A DNA stretch of 64,000 nucleotides, taken from Histophilus somni (GTDB lineage Bacteria > Pseudomonadota > Gammaproteobacteria > Enterobacterales > Pasteurellaceae). The stretch lies in contig NZ_JACHGQ010000003.1 of NCBI RefSeq assembly GCF_014202395.1, positions 124,001 through 188,000 of the forward strand, written 5' to 3'. A program made the position numbers and the translations under genes. The notes under the pieces were generated by a model. That model had not been told where the DNA came from, made no database searches, and saw only the letters and a list, made by a program, of their open reading frames with translations. This document shows positions 37,592-46,054 of this stretch, in pieces; the first letter of the stretch is position 1; each line of letters begins with the position of its first letter.

Positions 37592-38641
37592 ATGGCTCAA
37601 ACAAATATTAAATCAACCGCTTTAGAACAGGCTGTATCTATTGCACGTGATGGGTTTTGGGCGTGGGTTTCTCAAATGATCACTCGATATGGGTTACTCT
37701 GCTTATGTTTTTTACTTATCATACTTTTCTCTATGACAACAGATTCTTTTGCCTCTATGCTAACCTTACATGCGATTTTAGAAAGTAAATCAAAAATTGC
37801 ACTATTGGCACTCGCAGCGACGACGACCATGATTGTAGGCAAAATTGACTTAAATGTAGGCTTTGGTATTGTTCTTTGGCATATTTTAGCTATTACACTA
37901 CAAGTTCAATTCGGTTTTTCATGGCAAATGGCGACTATCACAGTACTCATTGTGGCAGCAATTTATGGCTTACTTAATGGGATTTTAGTTGCACTTGCTG
38001 ACATTGATAGCTTCGTCGCTACATTGGGAACGGGAACGGTATTGTATGCAATTGCTTTATGGCATTCAGGCGGTCGCCAAATTGTCGGTGATTTACCTGA
38101 TGCTTTTATTGCTATTAACAGTACTGAGATCTTAGGTATTCCTATCTCGGCTTTTTATGTGTTAATCGTTGCTATTGTCATGTGGCTGGTGACTGAACAC
38201 ACCCCAACAGGACGTTGTATGTATGCTGTAGGAGGAAATCCTACCGCCGCTTATTTGAATGGTATTTCGATTAAGAAATATACGATTGTGCCATTTATTG
38301 TATCTAGTTTAATCACAGGGTTTACCGGAGTTCTCATCGCAGCACAACAGGGTGTTGGGCAAGCAAGTGTCGGAATGGATTATCTTTTACCCGCACTGGT
38401 AGGTGCGTTCTTAGGCAGCACAACAATTAAACCGGGTCGGATTAATGTTTGGGGAACCCTTGTTGGAATTGCTATTCTCGCTATTGGTATTTCCGGTATT
38501 CAACAATTCGGTGGTGCCTTTTGGGTCGAGCCATTATTTAATGGTGCAACTTTATTATTATCTATCACTATCGCAGGTTATGCACAACGTAAACGTTTAT
38601 TAGGTCAAAAAGCAGTACACAAGAAAGCAGCAACAAAATAA
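37592..38641 (+). CDS. Sugar ABC transporter permease, first system
   Basis: A 349-residue RbsC-type permease (BPD_transp_2 family) with eight to ten hydrophobic segments. Conserved blocks are ALAATTTMIVGKIDLNVGFG (the family usually has GGIDLSVG), GLLNGILVALADIDSFVATLGTGTVLYAIAL, and GRCMYAVGGNPTAAYLNGISIKKY, the cytoplasmic EAA-like loop. The basic C-terminal tail KKAATK is unusual but short. AGGAGAGC precedes the start. The uptake signal at 37565-37573 stands in the gap before it. Confidence 0.88.
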   Translation: MAQTNIKSTALEQAVSIARDGFWAWVSQMITRYGLLCLCFLLIILFSMTTDSFASMLTLHAILESKSKIALLALAATTTMIVGKIDLNVGFGIVLWHILAITLQVQFGFSWQMATITVLIVAAIYGLLNGILVALADIDSFVATLGTGTVLYAIALWHSGGRQIVGDLPDAFIAINSTEILGIPISAFYVLIVAIVMWLVTEHTPTGRCMYAVGGNPTAAYLNGISIKKYTIVPFIVSSLITGFTGVLIAAQQGVGQASVGMDYLLPALVGAFLGSTTIKPGRINVWGTLVGIAILAIGISGIQQFGGAFWVEPLFNGATLLLSITIAGYAQRKRLLGQKAVHKKAATK

Positions 38642-38681
38642 TTTGTTGTTGTGTTAATTACCCACTAAAAGGAGAAAATTT

Positions 38682-39791
38682 ATGAAACAGTTTTTTCATT
38701 GTAGTTTAAGTGTAGTGGCTTCTGTAGTCGCACTCTCTTTTGCCGGCAACACTATGGCAAATGATCCATTTGTCGCTGAAGCAAAACAACAAGTTGCTAC
38801 AGCTACTGCTCAAAAAACAACTTGGGATGGACCAACAACAGGTCCAAAAGTACAACAAGGAAAAAATATTATTTTCATTGCTTCTGATATGAAAAATGGC
38901 GGTGTATTAGGTGTAATTGATGGTATGAAAGAGGCAACTGGTGTAGTTGATTGGAAATTAGAGGTACTTGATGGTGCGGGATCAGTCAATAATCAACTTT
39001 CTGCTTTAAACCAAGCGATTGCTCGTAAACCTGATGCCATTGTCATTGGTGGGTGGAATCCAAATGTGGCAAAAATTCCACTTAGTAAGGCAACTAAAAA
39101 TGGAATCACATTGGTTGCATGGCATGCTACACCGGAACCGGGGCCAATAAATAAATATAATATTTTCTATAATGTCACCTCTGATTCTGACCAAATTGCT
39201 AAACTTTCAGCTCAACTTGCTGTAGCAAACTCAGATGGAAAAGCAAAAGTGGTTATTCTTACCGATTCACTATATGAAATTGCGTTACGTAAAGCGAATG
39301 TGATGAAAGAAATTATTGAACAATGTAAAGAATGTCAGGTATTAGAGTTCATTGATACGCCGCTTGCAGATACCTCAAGTCGTATGCCGAGCCTAACTTT
39401 TAGTTTATTACAAAAATATGGTGATAACTTACAATACACACTTGCTATTAACGATCTCTATTTTGATTTTATGACACCGTCCTTACGTTCTGCAAACAAA
39501 GGAGAAATGCCATACAACATTTCTGCAGGAGATGGTTCAGTTACTGCCTATCAACGTATTCGGAATAATAATCATCAATTTGCTACCGTACCGGAACCCC
39601 TGAATTTACATGGTTGGCAATTAGTGGATGAACTTAATCGTGCTTTTGCTGGAGAAAAACCCTCTGGTTATGTCACTCCTGCTCACCTAGTGATTAAAGA
39701 CAACGTGGCATTTGATGGTGGGAATAAGAACCTTTATGATCCACAAAATGGTTATAAAGAAGCCTATAAGGCGATTTGGAACGTGAAGTAA
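38682..39791 (+). CDS. Sugar ABC transporter substrate-binding protein, first system
   Basis: A 369-residue periplasmic binding protein of the Peripla_BP_4 type. Signal peptide to about residue 26 (AGNTMA). A 40-residue N-terminal segment rich in Ala, Gln and Thr precedes the first Rossmann lobe (NIIFIASDMKNGGVLGVIDGMKEA). The sugar-binding region has PDAIVIGGWNPNVAKIPLSKA and GITLVAWHATPEPGP. It is longer than RbsB and differs from it clearly, so the ligand is not evident. Gene order ATPase-permease-binding protein, followed by the lactonase, suggests a sugar lactone or sugar acid. Confidence 0.87.
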   Translation: MKQFFHCSLSVVASVVALSFAGNTMANDPFVAEAKQQVATATAQKTTWDGPTTGPKVQQGKNIIFIASDMKNGGVLGVIDGMKEATGVVDWKLEVLDGAGSVNNQLSALNQAIARKPDAIVIGGWNPNVAKIPLSKATKNGITLVAWHATPEPGPINKYNIFYNVTSDSDQIAKLSAQLAVANSDGKAKVVILTDSLYEIALRKANVMKEIIEQCKECQVLEFIDTPLADTSSRMPSLTFSLLQKYGDNLQYTLAINDLYFDFMTPSLRSANKGEMPYNISAGDGSVTAYQRIRNNNHQFATVPEPLNLHGWQLVDELNRAFAGEKPSGYVTPAHLVIKDNVAFDGGNKNLYDPQNGYKEAYKAIWNVK

Positions 39792-39853
39792 TCAACTATT
39801 GTGGTCGCAAAAAATTGTCAAAAAAGACCGCACTTTCCTAGTAAGGAGAGTAT

Positions 39854-40741
39854 ATGTTATCAGCTAAAATTGAAGTTTATGATTCACGCTTTTACCAATT
39901 AGTTGGCACTGAAGCTAGATTAGAAGAATTGTTTGACAAAGCGATTTGGGCAGAGGGACCTGTTTGGCTAGAAAAACAGCAAGCTGTTATATTTAGTGAT
40001 GTCAAAGGCAATACAATGTATCGCTGGACGGCTGAACAAGGTACACAAATATTCCGACAACCATCACAATTTGCCAATGGTAATGCTGTGGATGCTGCAG
40101 GTAATTTGATTACTTGTGAACACGGTCGTCGAGCTATTAGCTTAACGGATCATGCAGGTAATATTCGAGTGTTGGTCAATAAATTAGAAGGTAAGCGACT
40201 AAATTCACCTAATGATGTAGTTGTGAAATCTGATGGAACAATTTGGTTTACAGATCCACCTTACGGTATTTTAAGTGATGCAGAGGGCAAAAAATCGCCT
40301 AGTGAAATAATTGGCTGTTATGTATATTGCTATGATCCTATAACTGACGATATCCATATCGCAACTTTTAATGTCATGCGACCAAATGGTTTAGCTTTCT
40401 GTGAAAATGAAACTAAGCTAGTGGTAGCAGATATGTCAGTAGTCGAGTTTCAAAGAACAGGCTTACACCATCTTGTAGTGTTTGATGTTATTGATAATCA
40501 GTTATATAACCGTACAAGCATTGCTGCTATTTCGCCAGGTATTCCTGATGGATTCTGTATTGATCACAACAATGTGATTTATTGTAGCTGTGAAACAGGA
40601 CTACTGGTTTTGTTACTTGATGGGACTTTTTTAGGAAGAATTTTACTAGATAAAACCGCTTCTAATTGTACCTTTGGTTTAGATCAAAAAACCTTGTTTA
40701 TTACAGCTACTAATAGTTTGTATTGTTTAACCTTTAAATAA
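39854..40741 (+). CDS. SMP-30/gluconolactonase family protein
   Basis: A 295-residue six-bladed beta-propeller lactonase. The metal ligands of the family are visible: Glu in WAEGPVWLEKQ (about 33-42), Asn in LNSPNDVVVKSDG, Asn in MRPNGLAF and Asp in IPDGFCID. SMP-30 enzymes hydrolyse aldono-lactones and related lactones, so the protein could open a lactone brought in by the preceding ABC importer and feed sugar acid to the pathway. No signal peptide is seen, so it should act in the cytosol. AAGGAGAG precedes the start; an uptake signal lies at 39827-39835. Confidence 0.88.
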   Translation: MLSAKIEVYDSRFYQLVGTEARLEELFDKAIWAEGPVWLEKQQAVIFSDVKGNTMYRWTAEQGTQIFRQPSQFANGNAVDAAGNLITCEHGRRAISLTDHAGNIRVLVNKLEGKRLNSPNDVVVKSDGTIWFTDPPYGILSDAEGKKSPSEIIGCYVYCYDPITDDIHIATFNVMRPNGLAFCENETKLVVADMSVVEFQRTGLHHLVVFDVIDNQLYNRTSIAAISPGIPDGFCIDHNNVIYCSCETGLLVLLLDGTFLGRILLDKTASNCTFGLDQKTLFITATNSLYCLTFK

Positions 40742-40745
40742 AAAG

Positions 40746-40786
40746 AGCCGGTAAGGATTATAGAAAATAATCATTACCGGCTTTTA
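40746..40786. terminator. Bidirectional terminator between lactonase and RbsB-like genes
   Basis: AGCCGGTAA (40746-40754) pairs with TTACCGGCT (40774-40782); an inner GGATTAT/ATAATC pairing extends the stem to about 15 bp. T runs follow on the plus strand (CTTTTAGCTTT) and, more weakly, on the minus strand (CTCTTTTT). Confidence 0.88.
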
Positions 40787-40807
40787 GCTTTATATATTTA
40801 TTGAGGA

Positions 40808-41746
40808 TTAATAATTTTGTTTAGCTTTAGCCTGGTCAACCACTACAGGATCAATATAATAAACCTCGGGGATATCTTGCTTATTAATTTGTTTAATTGC
40901 ATGTTCAATTGCGACAGCAACTTGTTTTTTCGGTAATTGATCAATTGTATTTTGCATTTTGCCTTGTTTAACGTATTCAATAGCGAGAGGAATACCATCA
41001 TAGCCAGTTATAAGCACTTTGCCTGCTAATCCTGCATTTTCAACCGCAGTAACTGCACCTATTGCCATATTATCATTTGCTGCAAAAATACCTTGAATGT
41101 TAGGGTTAGCAGTTAAGATGTTAGTGGTTACATTTAAAGCCTGTTCTGTTTCCCAGTTCGCAGATTGTGAAGCAACAATTTTGATATCAGGATATTCAGA
41201 GAATGCTTTTAAAGCTCCGGCTTTACGTTGTTCTCCATTATCGACACCAGGAATCCCCTCAAGTATGGCAATATTTCCTTTTTTACCTATCGCTTCTGCA
41301 AGGTTTTTAGCTTCTAAATAACCCCCATTAAAATTATCTACGCCAACATAGTTAAAATTTAATCCAGCTTTTTTAGCTGCTTCTGCATCAAGTCTTACAT
41401 CTAAATCAATAATTGGAATCCCTGCTTTTTGGGCCTTTTGGAAAGCAGGGATAAAGGCAATAGAATCATTTGGTGTAACAATAATTGCATCTACTTTTTT
41501 TGCGATCATATTTTCAACTAATCCAACAAGTTGTTCAGTTGAGTCTTCTTTTTCCGCAACTTGAATTGTCAAATCTACATTTAGTTGTTTAGCAGTTTCT
41601 TTAGCACCCTGTTGCATAGAAATGAAATATTCATTGCTTAGTGTTTTCATCAATAATGCAATTTGAGGTTTTTCTGCTGCAAAAAGAGAGGTAGAAATAG
41701 CCAATGTACTTGTTATAAGCATTGCTTTGAATAGTTTAGATTTCAT
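40808..41746 (-). CDS. RbsB-like sugar-binding periplasmic protein, second ABC system
   Basis: A 312-residue Peripla_BP_4 protein with a signal peptide to about residue 23 (STSLFA). It shows the RbsB pattern KPQIALLMKTLSNEYFISMQQGAKETA, DAIIVTPNDSIAFIPAFQKAQKAGIPIIDLDVR, GIFAANDNMAIGAVTAVENAG and ITGYDGIPLAIEYVKQGKMQNTIDQ. It is transcribed away from its presumed ATPase and permease across a 214-bp gap with two CRP-like sites. This is unusual: binding-protein genes normally lie in the same operon. Ligand probably a pentose or hexose; not certain. Confidence 0.9.
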   Translation of the reverse strand: MKSKLFKAMLITSTLAISTSLFAAEKPQIALLMKTLSNEYFISMQQGAKETAKQLNVDLTIQVAEKEDSTEQLVGLVENMIAKKVDAIIVTPNDSIAFIPAFQKAQKAGIPIIDLDVRLDAEAAKKAGLNFNYVGVDNFNGGYLEAKNLAEAIGKKGNIAILEGIPGVDNGEQRKAGALKAFSEYPDIKIVASQSANWETEQALNVTTNILTANPNIQGIFAANDNMAIGAVTAVENAGLAGKVLITGYDGIPLAIEYVKQGKMQNTIDQLPKKQVAVAIEHAIKQINKQDIPEVYYIDPVVVDQAKAKQNY

Positions 41747-41813
41747 AATTGATCTCCAGTGAATTTGTAGTTAAAAATTGGTAGCAATCCTAAAATAAAA
41801 CTTGTCTAAAAAC

Positions 41814-41829
41814 TGTGATCTAGTTCTCA
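41814..41829. promoter_or_regulatory. CRP-like site for the RbsB-like gene
   Basis: TGTGA-TCTAGT-TCTCA matches nine of ten positions. A weak -10 (TAGGAT, 41792-41787 on the minus strand) would place the site centre at -41.5, the class II position. Confidence 0.5.
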
Positions 41830-41884
41830 AAATAAATAAAACTTTAAAAGTCTATTTTCTCAGCTTTTAAGTTTATTTACTTTG

Positions 41885-41900
41885 TGTGATACCTATCACG
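41885..41900. promoter_or_regulatory. CRP site for the second ABC ATPase-permease genes
   Basis: TGTGA-TACCTA-TCACG matches nine of ten positions. It lies 61 bp before the GTG start, with -10-like sequences TATTCT (41922) and TAATAT (41928) at a suitable distance. Confidence 0.65.
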
Positions 41901-41960
41901 ATTTTATTAGTATTTTTATGTTATTCTTAATATACAGATTGATAAAAAGGGATAATTGCT

Positions 41961-43451
41961 GTGTTAGATACTTTACCTATTCTGTCACTTAGAAATATTA
42001 GTAAAAATTTCTATGACGTAGCGGTTTTAGACAAAATTAATCTTGATATATATTCAGGCGAAGTGCATTGTTTAATTGGAGAAAATGGAGCAGGAAAATC
42101 TACGTTATGCAAGATTATCGCTGGCATCTATAATTCAGATGGTGGCGAAATGTTTTTTCATGGTAAAATTTATTCTCCTCGTAATGTAAAAGACGGTCAA
42201 AAATATGGAGTTGGTTTTATTCATCAGGAACTAATGCTAGTACCTCAACTTACTGTACTGGAAAATATTTTTTTAGGAAAAGAACATGCGAATTTAGGAA
42301 ATCGCATGGACTGGAAAATAATGAGAGAGAAAACACTAAAAATTATTCGTGAATTAGAACTCGATATACAGCCGGATGATTTAGTATCAGATCTTTCGAT
42401 TGCACAACAACAAATGGTTGAAATTGCTAAAGCTATTTTTAGTGAATATAAAGTATTAATTTTTGATGAACCTACTTCTTCTATATCTCGTAAAAATACA
42501 GAAACTCTTTTTAGAATTATTCACCGGTTAAAAGAAAAAGGTGTAGCGATGATTTATATTTCTCACCGTTTAGAAGAGTTTCAATATATTTCAGATAAAG
42601 TTACAGTATTACGAGACGGAAATATTACTGGCACGATGTTGTATAAAGAAACATCTGTAGAAGAAATTGTCAGATTGATGGTTGGTCGAGAAATTAATTT
42701 AGGACATTATCAAAGAGATACAATATTTACACAGGAAAAATTATGTGTTGAAAATATTACTAATAAAAAAATTAAATCAGCTTCTTTTACTGTGCATAAA
42801 GGAGAAATATTAGGATTTGCAGGTTTGGTTGGAGCAGGTAGAACAGAACTTTTAAGAGCAATTTATGGAGCGGATGATGCTAAAGGAAATATTTTTATAG
42901 ATAAGTTAAAAGTTTGCATTAGATCACCGGAACAAGCCGTAAAACATAAAATTGGATTTATTACAGAGGATCGTAAACTACAAGGTCTCATATTAGATCA
43001 GAGTATTCGGAAGAATATAACATTACCAATATTAAATCGTTTCTGGACAGGAATTAGATTAGATCAAGAAAAAGAAAAAAATGTAGCAGAGACTCAACGT
43101 GATCGCTTGAGAATCGTGTCTAACAGTGGTGAACAGCACACTAGAACTCTTTCAGGAGGAAATCAGCAAAAGGTTGTAATTGCTCGATGGTTAGAAAGTG
43201 GTGTGGATATTTTATTTTTTGATGAGCCTACAAGAGGAATTGATGTTGGTGCTAAATCTGAGATTTATGACTTGATGAGAGAATTTACAGACAACGGCGG
43301 TACTATCATTATGGTATCGTCTGATTTACCTGAATTAATCACAATGTCAGATAGGGTAATGGTCATGAGGAATGGTGAAATTGTAGAAGAAGTTAAAGAT
43401 CGTTCTAGAATTACTGAAGAAAACCTAATGAAAGCTATGGTTGGTGTATGA
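41961..43451 (+). CDS. Sugar ABC transporter ATPase, second system (RbsA-like)
   Basis: A 496-residue double-domain ATPase starting at GTG after AAAGGGATAATTGCT. Domain 1: Walker A GENGAGKST (about 39-47), LSIAQQQMVEIAKA signature, Walker B LIFDEPTSS. Domain 2: GLVGAGRTELLRA and the signature TLSGGNQQKVVIARW with DEPTRG. Arginine codons are AGA or AGG in roughly half the cases, against mostly CGT/CGC in the first ABC ATPase. No uptake signal occurs in the gene. Both points fit a different, perhaps more recent, origin. It overlaps the permease frame by four bases. Confidence 0.9.
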   Translation: MLDTLPILSLRNISKNFYDVAVLDKINLDIYSGEVHCLIGENGAGKSTLCKIIAGIYNSDGGEMFFHGKIYSPRNVKDGQKYGVGFIHQELMLVPQLTVLENIFLGKEHANLGNRMDWKIMREKTLKIIRELELDIQPDDLVSDLSIAQQQMVEIAKAIFSEYKVLIFDEPTSSISRKNTETLFRIIHRLKEKGVAMIYISHRLEEFQYISDKVTVLRDGNITGTMLYKETSVEEIVRLMVGREINLGHYQRDTIFTQEKLCVENITNKKIKSASFTVHKGEILGFAGLVGAGRTELLRAIYGADDAKGNIFIDKLKVCIRSPEQAVKHKIGFITEDRKLQGLILDQSIRKNITLPILNRFWTGIRLDQEKEKNVAETQRDRLRIVSNSGEQHTRTLSGGNQQKVVIARWLESGVDILFFDEPTRGIDVGAKSEIYDLMREFTDNGGTIIMVSSDLPELITMSDRVMVMRNGEIVEEVKDRSRITEENLMKAMVGV

Positions 43452-43459
43452 GGTCTAAA

Positions 43460-44488
43460 ATGGATAACTTAAAATTAATTTTTTCAAAATTAGGAATTGG
43501 TATTGCATTAATTGTAATGATTATTGGAATGTCATTTGCATCTGATGCATTTTTATCAGCTCATAATATTCTAAATATTTTATTACAAGTTTCAGTTATA
43601 TGTATTATTGCTGTAGGTATGACTTATGTTATTTTAACTGGAGGGATAGATCTTTCTGTAGGTTCTATCGTTGCACTAAGTGCCGTATGCTTAGGATTAT
43701 TTACTCATCTAGGTCTTAAGTGGTTAGGCGATGAAGTATCAGATTTTGCCGTATTAGCGGTGGTTTTAATTGCTATATTAGGGAGCGTTTTAGTTGGTGC
43801 ACTATGTGGATATATAAATGGAATTATCATTGTGTATGGTAAAGTTACTTCATTTATTGCAACACTTGGTATGATGGGGATTGCTAGGGGATTGGCACTA
43901 ACGATATCAGATGGAAAAACAATTTATAACTTTCCTGATGCTCTGCGTTTTTTTGGTAATGGAAGAATACCTATTTCAGATTCGTTTTCTATACCTATCC
44001 CAGTAATCATTGCTATTTTGGTTGTGTTGGTTAGTTTTTATGTGCTAACGCAAACGATTTTTGGTCGTCAAATTTATGCTTTAGGTGGAAATCGAGAGGC
44101 GGTTCGTTTGTCTGGTGTAAATGTTGAGAAATTAGAAGTCAAAACATATGCAATTAATGGGGCATTGGCTGCAGTAGGTGCGGTAATTTTAGTAGGACGT
44201 TTGAATGCGGCACAACCTATCGCAGGTACAGGTTATGAATTAGATGCTATTGCTGCAACTGTTATTGGTGGTACAAGTTTGATGGGTGGTTTTGGTTCAG
44301 TTATTGGAACTTCAATCGGTGCATTAATTATGGGAGTACTGCAAAATGGTCTGACTTTATTAGATGTGACGTCTTATTTACAACGCCTAATTATTGGTGT
44401 TGTTATTATTCTAGCAGTATTTTTTGACCAATTACGGCGTGGTAAAGTTTCAATAGGACAATTAAAGCGTATTTTCTTTAGAGAATAA
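43460..44488 (+). CDS. Sugar ABC transporter permease, second system (RbsC-like)
   Basis: RbsC-type inner-membrane permease with about nine hydrophobic segments. It has the hallmark ILTGGIDLSVGSIVALSAV, GYINGIIIVYGKVTSFIATLGMMGIARGLAL, the loop GRQIYALGGNREAVRLSGVNVEKLEVKTYAINGALAAVGAVILVGRLNAAQP and ELDAIAATVIGGTSLMGGFGSVIGT. The ATG at 43460 is preferred, six bases after TGAGG; the ATG at 43448, overlapping the ATPase stop (ATGA), would add four residues. The product is 342 residues from 43460. lyxK follows after a 101-bp gap. Confidence 0.9.
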   Translation: MDNLKLIFSKLGIGIALIVMIIGMSFASDAFLSAHNILNILLQVSVICIIAVGMTYVILTGGIDLSVGSIVALSAVCLGLFTHLGLKWLGDEVSDFAVLAVVLIAILGSVLVGALCGYINGIIIVYGKVTSFIATLGMMGIARGLALTISDGKTIYNFPDALRFFGNGRIPISDSFSIPIPVIIAILVVLVSFYVLTQTIFGRQIYALGGNREAVRLSGVNVEKLEVKTYAINGALAAVGAVILVGRLNAAQPIAGTGYELDAIAATVIGGTSLMGGFGSVIGTSIGALIMGVLQNGLTLLDVTSYLQRLIIGVVIILAVFFDQLRRGKVSIGQLKRIFFRE

Positions 44489-44589
44489 CTTAGAAGATAG
44501 TCTAAATAGTTAATAATTTTAATTATTGGTATGCACAGTTATTTGAATAAATATATTGCTTGCTGAAATTTAGGATAAGGAATAGTGAA

Positions 44590-46044
44590 ATGAATTACAC
44601 ACTTGGTATTGACTGTGGAGGCACTTTTATCAAGGCTGCACTCTTTGATACTTTTGGAAAAATGATTGGTTGCGTGCGTGAAAATGTTGATGTGATTAGC
44701 GAGCAAGCCGGCTATGCCGAACGTGATATGTATGAATTATGGCAAGTTTGTGCAAGTGTGATTCGTAAGACAATTGAACATAGCCAAATTGAACCTAGTA
44801 ATATCAAAGGTGTGGGCATTTCTGCACAAGGTAAAGGTGCTTTTTTATTAGATAAGAATCATCGACCTCTTGGGCGTGCGATTTTATCTTCCGATCAACG
44901 TTCACTTGATATCGTGAAACAATGGCAAGCTGATGGTATTCCTGAACAACTTTATCCAATAACTCGCCAGACTTTATGGACAGGTCATCCCGTCTCAATT
45001 TTGCGTTGGGTAAAAGAACACCAGCCAAAACGTTATGAGGAAATAGGTGCGGTATTAATGTCTCACGATTATTTGCGTTTTTGCTTAACAGGAAAGCTTT
45101 TTTGTGAAGAAACAAATATTTCTGAATCTAACTTATATAATATACTTACAAGGCAATATGATCCTGCCTTGGCTGATTTACTAGGTTTATCAGGCATTAT
45201 TGATAAACTTCCGCCTATTATTGAGTCCAATCAAATTGCAGGCTATATCACGCCTGAAGCGGCTACTTTAACTGGTTTATGTGTTGGTACAGTTGTGGTT
45301 GGCGGATTATTTGATGTTGTTTCAACCGCACTTTGTGCAGATTTGGATGATGAAACTAAACTTAATGCTGTATTAGGCACTTGGTCAGTGATAAGTGGGA
45401 TCACTGATGGTATTGACGATAATCAAACACTTCCTTTTGTTTATGGACGCTATGCACAATCTGAGAAATTAATTATTCATGAAGCCAGTCCAACTTCAGC
45501 AGGTAATTTAGAATGGTTTGTGAAGCAATGGCAGCTTGATTATCAACAAATTAATCAACTTATCGGGGAGCTTGAACCTGCTACCAGTTCAGTTTTATTT
45601 GTTCCATTTTTGTATGGTTCAAATGCAGGATTAGGTATGCAAGCTGGCTTTTATGGTCTCCAAGCACATCATACACAAGCTCATTTATTGCAAGCAATTT
45701 ATGAAGGAGTACTATTTAGTTTAATGCATCATCTTAATCGGATGTTACAACGCTTTCCAAATGTGAAGTTATTACGTGTTACAGGTGGTCCGACAAAATC
45801 TAAAATCTGGTTACAGATGCTTGCTGATCTCACAGGAATGAAACTGGAAGTACCACAAATTGAAGAAACGGGATGTTTTGGAGCTGCATTGATGGCGAAG
45901 CAGGGTTCTAGTGAGTCAACCACTGATGTTTTCCAAACGCAAACTATGTTCAGTGTTGAGCCTAATCCTATTTATTTCACAGCATATCAAAGAAAATATC
46001 AACGTTATCAAAAACTTATAGATTCGTTAAAAGCAATGATTTAA
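44590..46044 (+). CDS. lyxK: FGGY-family L-xylulose/3-keto-L-gulonate kinase
   Basis: A 484-residue carbohydrate kinase. The phosphate-binding motif LGIDCGGTFIKAALFD is at residues 4-19. Later blocks are GVGISAQGKGAFLLD, SSDQRSLD, LMSHDYLRFCLTG and the second FGGY signature region around VTGGPTKSKIWLQMLADLTG. In E. coli LyxK is encoded between yiaMNO and sgbHUE and phosphorylates L-xylulose; here it probably phosphorylates 3-keto-L-gulonate for SgbH. ATG 44590 is chosen because the conserved first strand begins there and AAGGAATAGTGAA precedes it. An uptake signal is embedded near 45326. Confidence 0.88.
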   Translation: MNYTLGIDCGGTFIKAALFDTFGKMIGCVRENVDVISEQAGYAERDMYELWQVCASVIRKTIEHSQIEPSNIKGVGISAQGKGAFLLDKNHRPLGRAILSSDQRSLDIVKQWQADGIPEQLYPITRQTLWTGHPVSILRWVKEHQPKRYEEIGAVLMSHDYLRFCLTGKLFCEETNISESNLYNILTRQYDPALADLLGLSGIIDKLPPIIESNQIAGYITPEAATLTGLCVGTVVVGGLFDVVSTALCADLDDETKLNAVLGTWSVISGITDGIDDNQTLPFVYGRYAQSEKLIIHEASPTSAGNLEWFVKQWQLDYQQINQLIGELEPATSSVLFVPFLYGSNAGLGMQAGFYGLQAHHTQAHLLQAIYEGVLFSLMHHLNRMLQRFPNVKLLRVTGGPTKSKIWLQMLADLTGMKLEVPQIEETGCFGAALMAKQGSSESTTDVFQTQTMFSVEPNPIYFTAYQRKYQRYQKLIDSLKAMI

Positions 46045-46054
46045 TGAGGAAAAA

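Noticed and set aside
40808..44488. Calling the second ABC system a true ribose operon (rbsDACBK)
   Set aside because: There is no rbsD or rbsK, the binding protein is divergent, and the genes sit in a sugar-acid pathway, so the ligand remains open.
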